Program-made: the position numbers and the translations under genes
Assembly (NCBI GenBank): GCA_036429605.1
Contig: JAVFKD010000015.1
Coordinates: 2,255,421 to 2,319,420 of the forward strand
From: Cladobotryum mycophilum
Lineage: Eukaryota; Ascomycota; Sordariomycetes; Hypocreales; Hypocreaceae
Direction: 5' to 3'
Length of the DNA stretch: 64,000 nt
The notes under the pieces: generated by a model
What the model was told of the DNA's origin: nothing
The model's input: the letters and a program-made list of their open reading frames with translations, nothing else
Databases searched by the model: none
Part shown: positions 10,663 to 22,902 of the stretch, in pieces
Numbering within the stretch: position 1 is the stretch's first letter
How the letters are laid out: every line of letters starts with the position of its first letter

Positions 10663-12250
10663 CGCGAGTCTTTTTGCTGTCACAGCCTCTTGCAATCAAG
10701 GGTTGAAGAGGTTGATTGACGTTGTCGGCTGGAGGCTGATTGGCGAAGCTTGACAAAAAAGAAAAGCCATGGTTCCTCAGTATATAAATAGAGAAGCGAT
10801 CAACACTGACAGTGAATCATGGTGGGTTCTATCAAACCCATGTCTTATCCACCATCACACCAGTAAGCCAACATCGGCCATGCCCGTTCTGTCAAACCAA
10901 AGTCCACCCGAGCTTGGACTACATACTATCAACAGTATTGTTAGTCTGCTTCTGCTCGTTGCTGTCAGATTTAGGACACACTGATCCCTGCGCCAAGAGG
11001 GCCAGAGCGGGAATGGTCTTCCACAACGGTTCGACAATGAGGGTGTGTGGGTGGTTACCATTGTAAACAAAGCCTCGGGTCTTTTTATTATTATTAAAAA
11101 CTGCTTCTCAGCCGCAGGGAAGACAACGGAGAACAGAGTCTAGAAAGAGACGTCTACCTTCCCCATGAGGAAACCTGCCGCTGTGTGGCAATGGGCCGAG
11201 CCTGTTGAGAATCAGGGCGAACATGCATACCAACGCCAAAGGGTCCACGAGGAGGTGGGGGGGACCCAGTCCAGGCTGCCCATCCATCCCCATCCAGATA
11301 AAGACCGCCCAGCGCTAGCAATTTAAGCCATCTCGGCACCTCTTTTTTGTTAGCTGTTGGGTCTTTGATGAGCGGAATGACTAGGAGTGGGCCCCCTTGC
11401 TTGCTTACCTTACGGAGTACTACTCCCTCCCATATCCTATCCAGCACGCTCTGTTCAGTGCCCTTGTTGGTTTGGCTATGTGAGCGAGTCCTTCAGGGAT
11501 TTATCCATCCGATCGTCCAAGCAGCGTGCCCGCTAAGCCCATGTGCCTGAACTGCTACCACCATGTGGGCGAATATGCGATGCAACGCTCTGTAGGTGAG
11601 AGCTCAAAGGGTCCAATATATATTCTCGAAACGGTCACCGAGATGCGGGATGAAGTTGTTATGTCTATTGCCTCGCCAATGCATGGCATAACTTGATTGC
11701 ACGTGTCGTTTGAATTTTTTTATTATCTCTCGCCTTTCAGGGTCCGTCTTGTGTCTCATTCTTCTCCACGTGTGCCTTAAGCGAGATGGTCTGCGTACGG
11801 TCAAAGACATGCATTGCGGAGGAAGGTCGACAGGTGGGTGATGTGCGATGAGAGGTGCAGCCCGCTGTGCAGATGCAAGGCATGGTCAATTTTCTTCAAT
11901 CGTATCCATAGATGAATAGACAAAACTCCAGTTGGCAATTCATGACAGCCCAAGGTTCTGGATACTTGGTATTGTCGTGGTCGTTGTGGTTTAATGATGG
12001 TGGGAAAGAACAAAATTAAAGGTCCACAGGTGATGCAATGGCGCTGTAAATTTTGAGACATCCATTGAGCCTCCACCAACTGGCGACTGACCTCTAGCTT
12101 TCATCCGGTCCATTCCCAGAGCTCCTGCAGCCCCGTATCCCTTCATAGTATCAACCACAAAACGCCAAACAGAACGTCAATCTGATAACACACCATACCT
12201 ACCCAACCCACTGTCCACAAGCCGTTACATCAACTGTGTGCCATCAAAAC
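10663..12250. other. Divergent intergenic region
   Basis: 1.6-kb spacer between the divergent metallophosphoesterase and EBP-like genes, likely holding both promoters. A TATATAAATA element at about 10780 lies about 120 bp upstream of the metallophosphoesterase start. No gene recognised. Confidence 0.55.
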
Positions 12251-13196
12251 ATGGCACAACCAACCCACCCATACTACCCACTATCCGTCCCCCTCCCGCA
12301 CTACGCGCCCAATGACCAACCCCTTGCCCGCGTGCTGCCCCTATTCGCCGGCCTGACCGGAGCCGTCGTCCTCTCGGCATACTACCTCGCCGCCCGGAGC
12401 CGGCACCGTCTCCGGTTCATTGATCGGTTTGCCGCCGCTTGGTTTGCCCTGAGTACGTCGAGCTTCGTTGCTAAACATACGCATCCCAATATGACTACCT
12501 TGATAATATGGATGAACTGACACGGTTATTGTCGTCGTTGTTGTTGTTGTATAGGCGGCTTCTTGCACGTCTTCTTTGAGGGGTACTACATCCTTCATCA
12601 TGATAGAATCGCCGGAATGAATACCTTTTTCGCCCAGCTGTGGAAGGAATACACGCTATCCGATTCACGATATCTCACCTCGGACCTCTTTACCGTCTGC
12701 ATCGAGACCATCACCGTGGTATGCTCCCATTCATCATGCCACAACCTTCCTCCCCCATCAAGTTCCACCCCCATTGACCAACATCCCATCAGTTCGCCTG
12801 GGGACCCCTCAGCCTCCTCGCCTTCCTCACAATCATCAGCAACGCCTCCTCGCGTCACCTCTTCCAGGTCGTCATCTGCATGGCCCACCTCTACGGCGTG
12901 ACCCTCTACTACGCGACCAACTGGGCCGAGTCCCGCTTCCACGGCACGTACTACAGTCGCCCCGAGTTCATGTACTTTTGGGTCTACTACGTTGGCTTCA
13001 ATGCCCCGTGGGCTGTTGTTCCACTAGGTGAGTAGTCGTAAATCTCCAATGAAGTTTAGCAGATATACACACACAGAGAGAGAGAGGCTAAAACTGAAAC
13101 CTTGAATTCACAGTTTTGTTAAGGGACAGCTATCACCAGATCGTCAAGGCGTTCAAGGCATTAGAAGAAAAGGAATCTCAGCTGAAGCGAGAATAA
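12251..13196 (+). CDS. EBP-like sterol delta8-delta7 isomerase (EXPERA domain)
   Basis: Four exons (12251-12452, 12555-12718, 12793-13027, 13114-13196), 228 codons, 227 aa. Polytopic protein with about four to five membrane segments. It carries the residue pairs of emopamil-binding protein at conserved spacing: His72/Glu76 (LHVFFEGYY), Glu118/Thr121 (CIETIT) and Asn192/Trp195 (FNAPW), which in human EBP (H76/E80, E122/T125, N193/W196) line the sterol site. EBP shifts the C8-C9 double bond of sterols to C7-C8 in the ER. Filamentous fungi normally use the unrelated ERG2 for that step, so the role here may be a second isomerase or another sterol or lipid substrate. Start chosen at ATG with AAAACATGG context. 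Confidence 0.87.
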
Positions 13197-15529
13197 GTGT
13201 TTTAAAACAAACTTGTCATGGTTACAGTATTGGGTAATATTGCCAAGGCAATCTAAATCTTAATTGCGCCACTATCCACACATTATTTCGCTTCTCCGAG
13301 GATTCCATAGGTACACCATCTTTATTACCAGATGGAAATGTGAAATCCTTTTTTACCAATCATCACACTCAGCAACCGATCCGTCTTGAAACCACAACAG
13401 CACGCCTATAGGAGAAGCGTATCCAAAACACATGATCACCATACTTTGAGCCATGTTCAGCACCTCAACTCAACTCCACCAACTTGCTTTTACACCCTAC
13501 CATGGAAGAAGAAAAAGGCATCCTAGGCTCACTACATAAGCCCCAGTTCCATTATCAGCCTCATTTTACTTGCTTAGATTCAGCCCCCACGCATCTGCAA
13601 CGATGAAAAGACAACATACGCCCCCCTTCCCCCGATGTTCGGATCTCTCAACTGAGAAATCCGTCCGATCCTAGCCCAGGTGGTGTAATGCCATGTTCCT
13701 CAGCCACCTCGTCCCCTATCGTACTAGACCTTTGAGTTGTACACTCGAATCCTGTTATACATCATATACATGCAAGAGTGGGAAAAGGAAGAAGAAGAAA
13801 AGGACATCACCCGACCAACACCAGGTCTATATTCGCAAACGCACCACACGCTTACCGGATAACTGCCACATAGTCAAGGTCTGTGAAAGCTAGTTTTGCC
13901 ATCAGTTACACATCTTAACCAACCCAAGTTCCAGGTTTTGGCCTTCCCTACCTCAAGAGTAGTACAAAATAGCTATGTAGATGCGTCCCAAGGTTCCATG
14001 AAACGAGGAGCCACATCCCAAGCGTCTTACACGCACACGATAGGTTGGAACGGTGTCTTCCGTCTCGGCAGACGAAACAACTAGCAACCACGCTCCTCGC
14101 TCGGCATTGCAGCCGATCGCGGGGAGAATTCACACACCTTGTCCAACGAGATGAACAGCTGTAGAACCACGCCAAGAAAAGAAAAGAAGAGGAAAAAAAA
14201 ACACCCCCCATCCTCCCCGCATGAAATAACATTCATCCAAGGATATCAAAACTCCCCCTCCCTTCGTGTATGCAACTCCACAAGCGCGGCATATGGGTGA
14301 CGTTTCTCCTTCGTCTGCTTCCCCTTCTTTCGCTTCAAAACCATCCAATCAACTCAACTCTAGTTCATGTAAGGGAGAGAAAAGGAGAGAAAAAGAGAGA
14401 GAGAGAGGGAGGGAGAGGAGAAAAACCTTCGCGCCCTGCACGCCTGCTGCACTCAGGCGCAACGCCCTTTCTGACGTGGCATCCTACAAAAGGCAGCCAG
14501 ACACTTCCATGGTTCAAGGAAGTAAGGTAGCCCATAAACCTTCCTGTGACAACATAAAAAAACAAGGATCAGCCAAAACACCACATAAACCTCACCAAAC
14601 TCGCGTTCCGTACCGGGCTTCACCGCAAATACTCAGGCACGCCTACCTGCCTACCTACCTACTCCACCGAAGAAAAGACAACCAAGCCAACCCATCAACC
14701 ATGGAATCAACCCCTGTCCCCCAAGTAAACGCCACAACCCAAAGGACCAACAGACGATGTTACATAGGCGACAAGGCAAAAAAGTAAAACAAGGCACAAG
14801 CTCTACTACTCCAAAACCAAGTCATACCAAGAAAAATACACAAGTCACCGTTCCCCATGTGCCGTACACAAAATCCACCGTCACACCCTGCAAGCCTCAG
14901 CGGACCTTGGACGTTGTGTGGAGCAGGGCCAACAGCCGGCAGCACAAGGGCAGCGCCACCATCTGCGAGTTTTTAGATAATCTCAAGTCTCAAGCTGGGC
15001 TCTATCCTGTTGAATAGGAGGTTTTCTATTAGTCAAATTATCAGGTCCGGCGTGTCTCCGCCTTCATGCACGGCCTATGCATGAAATATCTGATATCCTG
15101 CAAGCGGCAACCGAACGCCGTCCTCCTTGATCCAAGCCCCTTCGGCAAGGATGAGAGATTACAAAAGTTCTGAAGGATCAAGACTTGACTCATATTAGAA
15201 AGTTTCTAGAATTTCTGTAAGGACTGGCTAAATGCTCCCCCCATGTTTGACAAAGTAAGCAAAGTTAAAAATAAAATAAATAAACACAATCGTGGTAGCG
15301 AACGAATCGAGTCAAAGCAGACTCCTCCCCAATGCAGACCAATAAACATCTGACCCAAATGTATAATGATGCAAACATGTCGGCGCTTCTCTCATCAAAA
15401 GCCTCCCAGGTTCATTAGTTATGCGGGCTACCGCCGTTTATAAGTTTCTCTTCATAACAAGTGCATAAGTTCCACGTGATCATCGCTTCTTCAACTCCAT
15501 AACACCATCCAATAAGGGAGCCCCTCCCT
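13197..15529. other. Intergenic region, no gene seen
   Basis: 2.3-kb spacer between two convergent genes (EBP-like and the proline-rich unknown). It holds purine-rich tracts (about 14370-14430) and open frames of up to 173 codons (14266-14787) that are low-complexity Lys/Arg/Pro/Thr and lack any domain. I regard them as chance. Long 3' UTRs or a non-coding RNA are possible. Confidence 0.55.
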
Positions 15530-16996
15530 TTACATCTGCTTCATGTGCGACATAATGACATCAATTTCAAACTTCAAAAACTGCGGCGGTTCAACCGCCA
15601 AGGCAGACAGGTCGTCCTGGAAACCAGGCCCCAGGGTGTACACCTGTTCGCCAGCTCGTAGCTTCTTCACAATGGCGGTGACATTGTCTAGGGCTGATGG
15701 TACCGAGTCCACTAACCCATTGTCATTCATATCCTGCGCTCGGGTACGTAAGATCTGTATCGCGCGGTTCTGTATGGCCCGCTGGCTGAGTTGACACTCC
15801 TCCAGCACGACTATCTCTCCATGACCGTACCACCGGATATGCAGCATGACGCTGCTGCTACCGGGTGGTTTGGATGCCTTGTTTTGCTGCAGCTGCTGCT
15901 GTGGTTGTGGCTGCATATACTTGATAAGATGATTAGGTAGACTAACTCTTGGTGGTGCTGGTGGAGGCGGTTGGGGTTGTGTCCTGGCTCCCGTTGACTG
16001 GATATAGAACTGATGCGAGGAATCATTTGCATAAGGCCCATAGATGTTTGGCTGGACAAAGTTAGGCAGTCGTGAAACACCCGGTGGCGGAGGGGGCAAC
16101 GGTGGGAAGTTCTGAGGCGGGTTAGACGCAGGCCAGGGTCCTCTCCACGGAGGTCCGGGTTGATTGTGTACTGATGCAGGTTTGCCATTGATTGCGGGTG
16201 GCGGTGGTACATTCACGGGTATCAGTAACGGTGCCGGCATTGTGTTCTTGGACTGCGTTGCTGAGACCGAAGCCGAGGACATTGGAGCGTTGTGCACCAC
16301 GACTGGTCTATGAGTTGTCATACCACCCTGAGGATGTCGCTTTTCCTGTCTCACCGTCCTGCTATGTGACCGATGGTGCGTCTTCTGGTGCCGACGGCCG
16401 CCTAGGGCGTTTCTGTCAAAATAATCATCTGAATCCGAGTCTGCTTCCGTCTCGCTGTCGCTTGAAACTGGCGATGATAATCGTCGTCCACTAATAGACA
16501 GAATCTCCAAGTTATCTTCATCGAGGACCGAATTCAAACTACCCTTGTCGCGATTGCTGTGACGATATCTTGATGTGGATGGTTTCCGCGTAGAAATGTC
16601 GGGGGGCAGATCAAAGCCGTTGGAGGAAACGAACTGGTCAACCGCCTTGGCCGATTTTCGATGCAGTTCCTCGAATGCCCCCTGTAAAGTCGAGCCGGAT
16701 TCTGAGAGCACAGCGCTGCGCTTCCCACCTTCAGTCTTTAGGACGTGGACGTGCCATGTGCCGAGGGAGTCGAGCTGCGAGACAATGTCGATATCAACAT
16801 CGTTGCCGAGGAAGGCCTGACAGTTGCCTTTTTTCAGATTTGTAAGTAACATGGCCATATGATGATGGGGGAACAATGGTGATGGGGACATACTCTGAAT
16901 TAGAGCTTGGTATATGATACCAACCTGATTCAGGGGTGGGGGCATATTGAATGCGAGGTTCATGGGTTTTGTAGAAGGACAAAAAGATAAAGTCAT
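15530..16996 (-). CDS. Proline-rich protein of unknown function
   Basis: Uninterrupted open frame of 488 codons. I do not recognise the family. The N-terminal segment (about residues 47-125, LTNLKKGNCQAFLGNDVDID onward) and the C-terminal segment (about 385-488, HIRWYGHGEIVVLEECQLSQ onward) look folded. The middle is disordered: acidic-serine (SSDSETEADSDSDD), basic His/Arg and long Pro/Gln stretches (PPLPPPPPGV, QPQPPPPAPP, QPQPQQQLQQ). No signal peptide or membrane span. The start is uncertain: ATGs at 16996, 16963 and 16858 are all possible, and a small upstream exon cannot be excluded. The sequence suggests a scaffold or adaptor, but that is only inference. Confidence 0.65.
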   Translation of the reverse strand: MTLSFCPSTKPMNLAFNMPPPLNQVGIIYQALIQSMSPSPLFPHHHMAMLLTNLKKGNCQAFLGNDVDIDIVSQLDSLGTWHVHVLKTEGGKRSAVLSESGSTLQGAFEELHRKSAKAVDQFVSSNGFDLPPDISTRKPSTSRYRHSNRDKGSLNSVLDEDNLEILSISGRRLSSPVSSDSETEADSDSDDYFDRNALGGRRHQKTHHRSHSRTVRQEKRHPQGGMTTHRPVVVHNAPMSSASVSATQSKNTMPAPLLIPVNVPPPPAINGKPASVHNQPGPPWRGPWPASNPPQNFPPLPPPPPGVSRLPNFVQPNIYGPYANDSSHQFYIQSTGARTQPQPPPPAPPRVSLPNHLIKYMQPQPQQQLQQNKASKPPGSSSVMLHIRWYGHGEIVVLEECQLSQRAIQNRAIQILRTRAQDMNDNGLVDSVPSALDNVTAIVKKLRAGEQVYTLGPGFQDDLSALAVEPPQFLKFEIDVIMSHMKQM

Positions 16997-18273
16997 GAGT
17001 GCTAATACACGTCACGTATGAAAGAGCAGAGGGAGACGGGTGCTTCTTATGAGAAAAGAGAGGAGTGGTAAAGAATTCAGTGTGCCCGAGAGTGATCAAG
17101 CGGATCGATATACTTATACCAACCACAAACACCACTCCGTACTACCAGGTATCTATCTATAGATGTAGAGGTAGTGTAGTGTCGTGTAGTGTAGTTGTAG
17201 TGAATAGAAGAGACAGGCAACCGAAAGAAAAGAAAGAAAGAAAGAAAAAAAAGTTTGCTACGACAGGTCATAAAGTGGCGACCTGGAAAGCAGATTTGAG
17301 TGTCACTCCCGCATCGTCCCCAATCATGATTCCCGGCCCCCGTGGCACATACCACCACACACCACACACACCCCAAAAGGTCCTCATTTGTGTGTGTGCA
17401 TTGAGCATGATGGGGAGGGGGTGGGTGAGTGGGTGGGTGGATAACACACGTCGTGGCAAAAGGAAGGGAAAATGGAAATCATGGAACAAACATGAGGAAC
17501 ATGCCGAGAACCTCGCCTTGAAACGAGGCGAGTCCAAATCTTCGGTCTGGTTTTTCTTTTCCTAGGATCACCCCAACACATGACATGGGGGCGTGTGTGT
17601 GCGTGTGTGTGTGTGCGGTAGGCTGATGATGGTGATGGTGATGATGATGGATGCCTTTTTTGGAGACAGACAGACGCCTTTGCTTCCTCAACCGTTTTCT
17701 GCTTGCCATTGGGGGCGTATAATGTCTTGTTTCATTTGGCCGTTGCATGGCCATGCTTACAATGCGTCGTCCTCTTTTCTCGTCGGGTTCTTGATTCGCC
17801 AATCGAGGATAAGCAATGCAGCAGTGGCTTCATCCTCCTTTTTTCTCTTCTACTTACTTTTTTGGCTGCAGCAGGGAAGAAAAGGCAAGGGGGGAGGGAA
17901 AGACGTTGATGGCATGGCAGGACAGGGCATTGGCATGGCATTGGCATGGGATGAGACACCACCAGAGAAGGGAAAGCTGCCCCCAAATGGACCCCAATGG
18001 ACTATCCGCCCCCAGCCGTGGTCGTGCTTGCGTTATTGGAGTAGCATGCAATACAAGCCAATACAAACCCATGTTAAAGCCCACTATAGGTTTAAGGCAA
18101 GTAGGCAAGTACTACTTGACCAAACAAACTTGTCGCCCTGTTCTTGCCTTGCCTTGCCTTGCTCCTCTCTCACTCCTGTCCCTGATTTCACCTTGGCACA
18201 TCCTCGGTAGTACTACTTACTTATTAGTACTAATTACAAATTGGGGTTCCAGTTCCTTCAAACACTCCGAGCC

Positions 18274-18301
18274 GTGTGTGTGTGTGTGTGTGTGTGTGTG
18301 T
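18274..18301. repeat. (GT)n microsatellite
   Basis: Uninterrupted dinucleotide run of about 14 GT units in intergenic DNA. Confidence 0.95.
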
Positions 18302-19151
18302 CTTGGCTACCTACCTACCTAGTAGTAGCTGACCTAAAAGCGACAAAGAAGAAAAAAGTGCACGATTCATTCACAGTTGCATCCAAATTGCGAGGATTCA
18401 AAGAACCATGGGGTTTCAAGGCCATGGCTGGTGCTGCATTGTAACCCACCGCGATCCAGAAATCCATGCAGATCGAGCCAATCCCCTCCAATGAAATCCC
18501 CAGCCAGCCTCACTTCCTCCCAACACATGCCATTCATTCCATTCCATCGTCAATAATAATAATGACCGAATATTGAATCCCCCTTCCGAGACATTGTTTC
18601 GTCACGGAGTTGTAACACAAAAATCCCATCAAAGTATTTCAAATACATAGTCAATCTAAAAATCAAGGAAAATCCAAGACATTGCTCGCCTTGTCAAGGC
18701 TGCTGCCGCTTGCCACCCACCACCACCCTTGGCTGCCTCTGTCCATGATCCATCCCATGATCCCATCATTCCCCTCCCCTCAACCCTGAAATCTGTGTAG
18801 CATCAAAAAGAAAAGACAGAGAGAAAAACAGCCTCACAACGCCTTCATTGGTAGTAAATGCACGAATCGGTCAAAACAGACAAGAAACTAAAATCAAGGC
18901 TTGTCTACAACTACACTAACCCCCACAAAACTAAAAGAGGCAGAGAGACACAGACACAGACAAGAGACAGGCAACAGGGAAAGAAAGAAACGAGAGAAAG
19001 CAAAAAAAACAAGCATCTTTCTGGCGTCATGCTTTTCGGGTCTTGCGAGCTGGAATCGAAACTTGATTGTGCATGATGTGACTTGATGTGACACCGTCTA
19101 GACAGCCTCATCACATTCTTCACCCCCTCTCGGTTGTTGCCACTTCCGCAG

Positions 19152-19201
19152 CTAGACAGCCAGACAGCCAGACAGACGGACAGACGGACAGACGGACAGA
19201 C
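19152..19201. repeat. Short tandem repeat CAGACAGC / CAGACGGA
   Basis: Tandem 8-bp units that change from CAGACAGC-like to CAGACGGA-like along the array. Intergenic, no function inferred. Confidence 0.8.
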
Positions 19202-19626
19202 ATTTCCCAAACTTGGTAGCTCAAATCTCATGTCCCAAGTCCATACGTTACGCCTACTGAATCTCTCTGAAGATTGGCTTCCATCCCGTGTCGCCCGGCT
19301 ATCGCCCATGGCTCCCTGTCCCAAATCGAATCAGCCTTTCCGGCCCCCAAATCACACACACAAACCCACCACAGCAGCTCATTACCCAATAAATCCACAT
19401 AAACCCCACTATTCGATATATATGCTGTAGTGTTTGGGTAGTATCGAGACAAACGACGACGACATAGTCCAAAACAAAAACAAAAAAACACAAGCTTTCA
19501 ATTTCAATCATTCGCCTCGTCTAGATCCATTGGCCTAGACTTTCAATTGTCCCTTGCCGTGAAACACCCATACCAGGTTCCCCCAGCCTTGGACCTTGTG
19601 CCCCCAATTATTATACCATCAATATC

Positions 19627-22331
19627 TTACAAGCTAGCCTGCAGGCGCTCCAGCCGCGACGTAACAGCATCGACCAGCGCCGTTTCTCTTGATAACAATC
19701 CCTGCACCTGCTGCAGCTTGTTGCGTCGAATCTCCTGTGGTATTCGAAGCTCGGGAGTCGCTGTGCCTTCCGTCCCGCCAGACTTCTTCAACGCCTCGAC
19801 TTCGGCTAGCAGCTCCGCCTGCAACCTCTTGACCTCATCTAGCCGCTTCCACAACTGCTTCGACTGGTTCCTAGCCCCGGCCTCAGCCCCCGCTGCTGGC
19901 CCCAACACGCTGGCTCCCATTGTCTTGACCTCTTCCACGAAAGCACGCTCCTTAATGCTAAGATCCCTAGTCGTCGCCTTACCCACAAGCTTTCGCATGT
20001 CCTCCAACCGCCGCGTGAGCCTATCTTGACGATCCTTTGCCGCGTTGATCCGCCTCTCGTACATGATATTGTCTGGTTCCTCACTGTCCCTATGCAGGCC
20101 GTTGATGGTGTCAATCTTGCCCCTGACTTCATTGACCTTCCTGACTTGCTGTCGCAATTCCGTCTGCAGCGTCTCGCACCGTCGGAAAACCTCTGCCGCT
20201 GCCACGCCTAAGCGATGTGTTTCGTCGCTCAGTACCTTATGAGCATCCGTAAAAATCTGCAGTGTAAGAGGGCTGAGTTTCACCTCCTGGCTGACCGTGG
20301 TCTTGTGACGGGAGGTGCGGAGCTTTTCCATCAACTCGGGCAAGACTGATGATTCACTAAACACATGGGGCGGGTGGAATACTGGTCGCGGCTCGCAAAA
20401 GTCCAGGGGTGTCATGGTCACCTCCCGCTCCCGGATAGGGCTCTCTTGTCGAACCGGGTCCTGATCTTCATCCGGCATGTCAAATGTAAGGGCAACAGGC
20501 TCGTAGGGTGTAGATGAGAGCAGGAAGTAGCCGAGGTCTGGATCGCGGATCGCAACGCTAGCTGCCAACGGCACGGAAATATCAGCCGCAGGCTGGGCGT
20601 AGATCCTGTCCCTTGTCGACTGTGAGTTGACCAACAGGCCAATCCTGAAATCTGTACCCGCCTCAAACTCCCCAGAGAGCTCACCCTCTAGTCGGAAGAT
20701 CCAGGATGCGAGGGAGATATGGGTAATGGCAGCATGGTGTGTGACAAAGAAGTTATACCGGGATGTGGCATCAGTGCTAAAGACGGGCCAGCTATCCTCG
20801 TTCACTTCAACCGCGGTCATGGTGTCGATAGCCTGGAATGCCAGAAGGGTCGGGGGGTCCATCTCTGCCCAAGCTCGGCTAGACTTGGATCTATTCTTTG
20901 GTGGGAGCCATTGGGCCTGCACTCCATCGGTATCCAGGTAAATGCGAACCTGCCCGCTTGTAGACAGCAAACACACAACAGCAAGTGATAAACCTTCCTG
21001 ATCGCCGCTGTCAAAGTCTAGGTCGTCATCCTCGCCCATCATGAGGTCATCCGTCTCCGTCTTCTTGCCAATGATAAGAATGTCAGTAATCGAGCTGTCC
21101 AAATCATCGCCGGTGTCCGGATCTGACTGGAGATCAAAGGGGCCCTGAAGACGCGGTGTAATTCCAGGTCTCGAGGGTCTCGTGTAAATCTCAAGAGGGG
21201 GTCTCCAGGAATAGCGGAGTCAATGATCTGAGGCTCCTGGACATCCAACTCTCCCATCCACTGGAGCTGCTGTTGTGCCAAAAGCTTCTCCTTTTCATCG
21301 ATTTCCGGGTCATCCTCGATACTACCGACGGTTGTGACAATAGATACCGACAGAGAAGGAATCAGGGTAGGAGGAGGCGACCATCTCTGCGGGAGTAGTG
21401 GACAGAGCGCATAAACGTCGCCTTCACGCATGGCTATCCAGAGTGTCATCGGATTCCATCCACCAGACCCCTTGGACCCGAAGCTCGCAGCAGCAACCTC
21501 CATTTCGAACTCGTCAGGTGAAAAGCCCTTGTTGGTAGTAGATGTCGAGGCGGAAAAATCCTGTTCCAAGGCTGTACCATCAGCCAATTTCTTCAGATCG
21601 ATCGAAGTTGTGGGTGAGTCAAAGGACCACCGATCTTGCGTTGAAAGCTCCCATAGTCGGACAATCGCATCAGCCGTAACAGTGACCACACAAGAGCCAT
21701 TAACCCCCAGGGGGTGCCACAGAGCAGATACAATGGGCGAGCGAGACGTAACGTGGGTTGTAGGTCCGAGTGTAAACATCTTTGGCTTCAGCGGGGAGGT
21801 GTCATCGCTGGTCAGATGCGACGAATCCGGCAGTGCACAAATATGGACGGTGTGCGTCGTAAGAATAGCGAGATAGTTTGAGTTGGGGGATATAATGAGC
21901 TGTCGAATGTCGTCTGCGACTGGTGTCTTGATGATCTAGAGGCCAGTCAGTAAAAAAAGGATCATGCCATTGCCCGACATTTTCCAACATACCCTCATCC
22001 CCAATGGGACCTCGGACTCTCGATCTGTGCTGAAGGTCTGCACAGAGTCCTCTCTCTTGATCCTAACGCTGGAGCCATGTCTCTTCCTGGACTGCTTCTC
22101 GGTCCACTCTTCCTTGAGGTAGACCAGGTCCCCCCATCGAATCTCTTTACCGACAGCGACGAATACTTCGGTCCCGCGGCGAGCAATCGTTCTTCTGGGG
22201 CCGGGGAGTCCCTTCTTCTTCGTCGGTGATAGTGCACGAGATCGCAGCGTATCGGCCAAAGGCTCAAAGAGCTGATATCCCGGTGCATCTTTCGACAGCC
22301 AGGCTGCCGAATAGCACTTGACCTTTGGCAT
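19627..22331 (-). CDS. NUP82: Nucleoporin NUP82/NUP88-type (one apparent frameshift)
   Basis: Cytoplasmic-face nuclear pore component that anchors the mRNA export platform. Exons are 22331-21993 and 21935-19627 with a 57-bp phase-0 intron. The N-terminal half has beta-propeller character (ISPNSNYLAILTTHTVHICALP, SALWHPLGVNGSCVVTVT, ADAIVRLWELS). The C-terminal 250 residues are heptad-rich coiled coil (AAEVFRRCETLQTELRQQVR onward) ending in SRLERLQASL. The frame breaks at the G5 run 21197-21201 (C5 on the coding strand); one added base joins PGDPPLEIYTRPSRPGITPR to the downstream frame and gives 883 codons (882 aa). The assignment rests on the WD-like N-terminus plus C-terminal coiled coil and length. 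Divergent from CBC2. Confidence 0.85.
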
Positions 22332-22902
22332 CCTGGTATTTTTTTCTTCCTCTTCTTCTTCTGCGACAATGTTTATAATAACAGGTAGAGGAGCAATTTC
22401 TCAACACTGGAACTCAATAGCAATGCAAAAATGCAACAAATGGTGATAGATGGGGCTTAAAAACACCCAACGTGAGACTGTTTTGCCAAAAGGTGCTCCG
22501 TAATGGAATAAAGAAATAAATGCAAAGGGCTGGCTTGAAGCTGCGAAAAAGCGCGGCTCGCTGGACACCACAACTGTTCGACAGCGAGTTAGCGCGTAAT
22601 AGCTGGGGGCATGGATGGATCCACTCCAACATTTGTTGCTGGCTGCTGATCCCACCAGTGCTACTTCACCGGTGCCTTGCATCTGGAATTATTACGGAGC
22701 CCCAGTGCTATTACTGCTACTGTTTACTGTTGCTGCTCTCTCTGGCTCGTGCCAATTTATTTTACTATCCTCTGAATTAACAAAATAAACAAATCCAATC
22801 GCAACGCGCAACACCGAAAAAACTATTATTTCAATTCACTATATCATCGACAGAGCTACTACGAATCCTTGGGCCTACAATAAATCAAAGCCCTTTTTCA
22901 TC
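22332..22902. other. Divergent promoter region NUP82 / CBC2
   Basis: 571-bp spacer between two divergently transcribed genes, presumably a shared bidirectional promoter. AT-rich near both starts. No further gene. Confidence 0.65.

Larger units (their letters stand above)
16997..19626. other. Intergenic region with microsatellites
   Basis: 2.6-kb spacer between two minus-strand genes, so it carries the NUP82 3' end and the promoter of the proline-rich gene. It contains AAAG-rich (about 17224-17252), GT-rich (about 17590-17618), (GT)n at about 18274-18301, and CAGACGGA-type repeats (about 19152-19201). No supported gene. Confidence 0.55.

Noticed and set aside
14266..14787. 173-codon plus-strand frame
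   Set aside because: Lys/Arg/Pro-rich low-complexity translation of a purine-rich spacer with no domain or splice support.
17065..17565. 166-codon plus-strand frame
   Set aside because: Runs through microsatellite-like DNA; no domain, and neighbours explain the region as spacer.
18274..18301. CRISPR-like or regular spaced repeat array
   Set aside because: It is a plain dinucleotide microsatellite; no spaced direct repeats are seen anywhere in the window.
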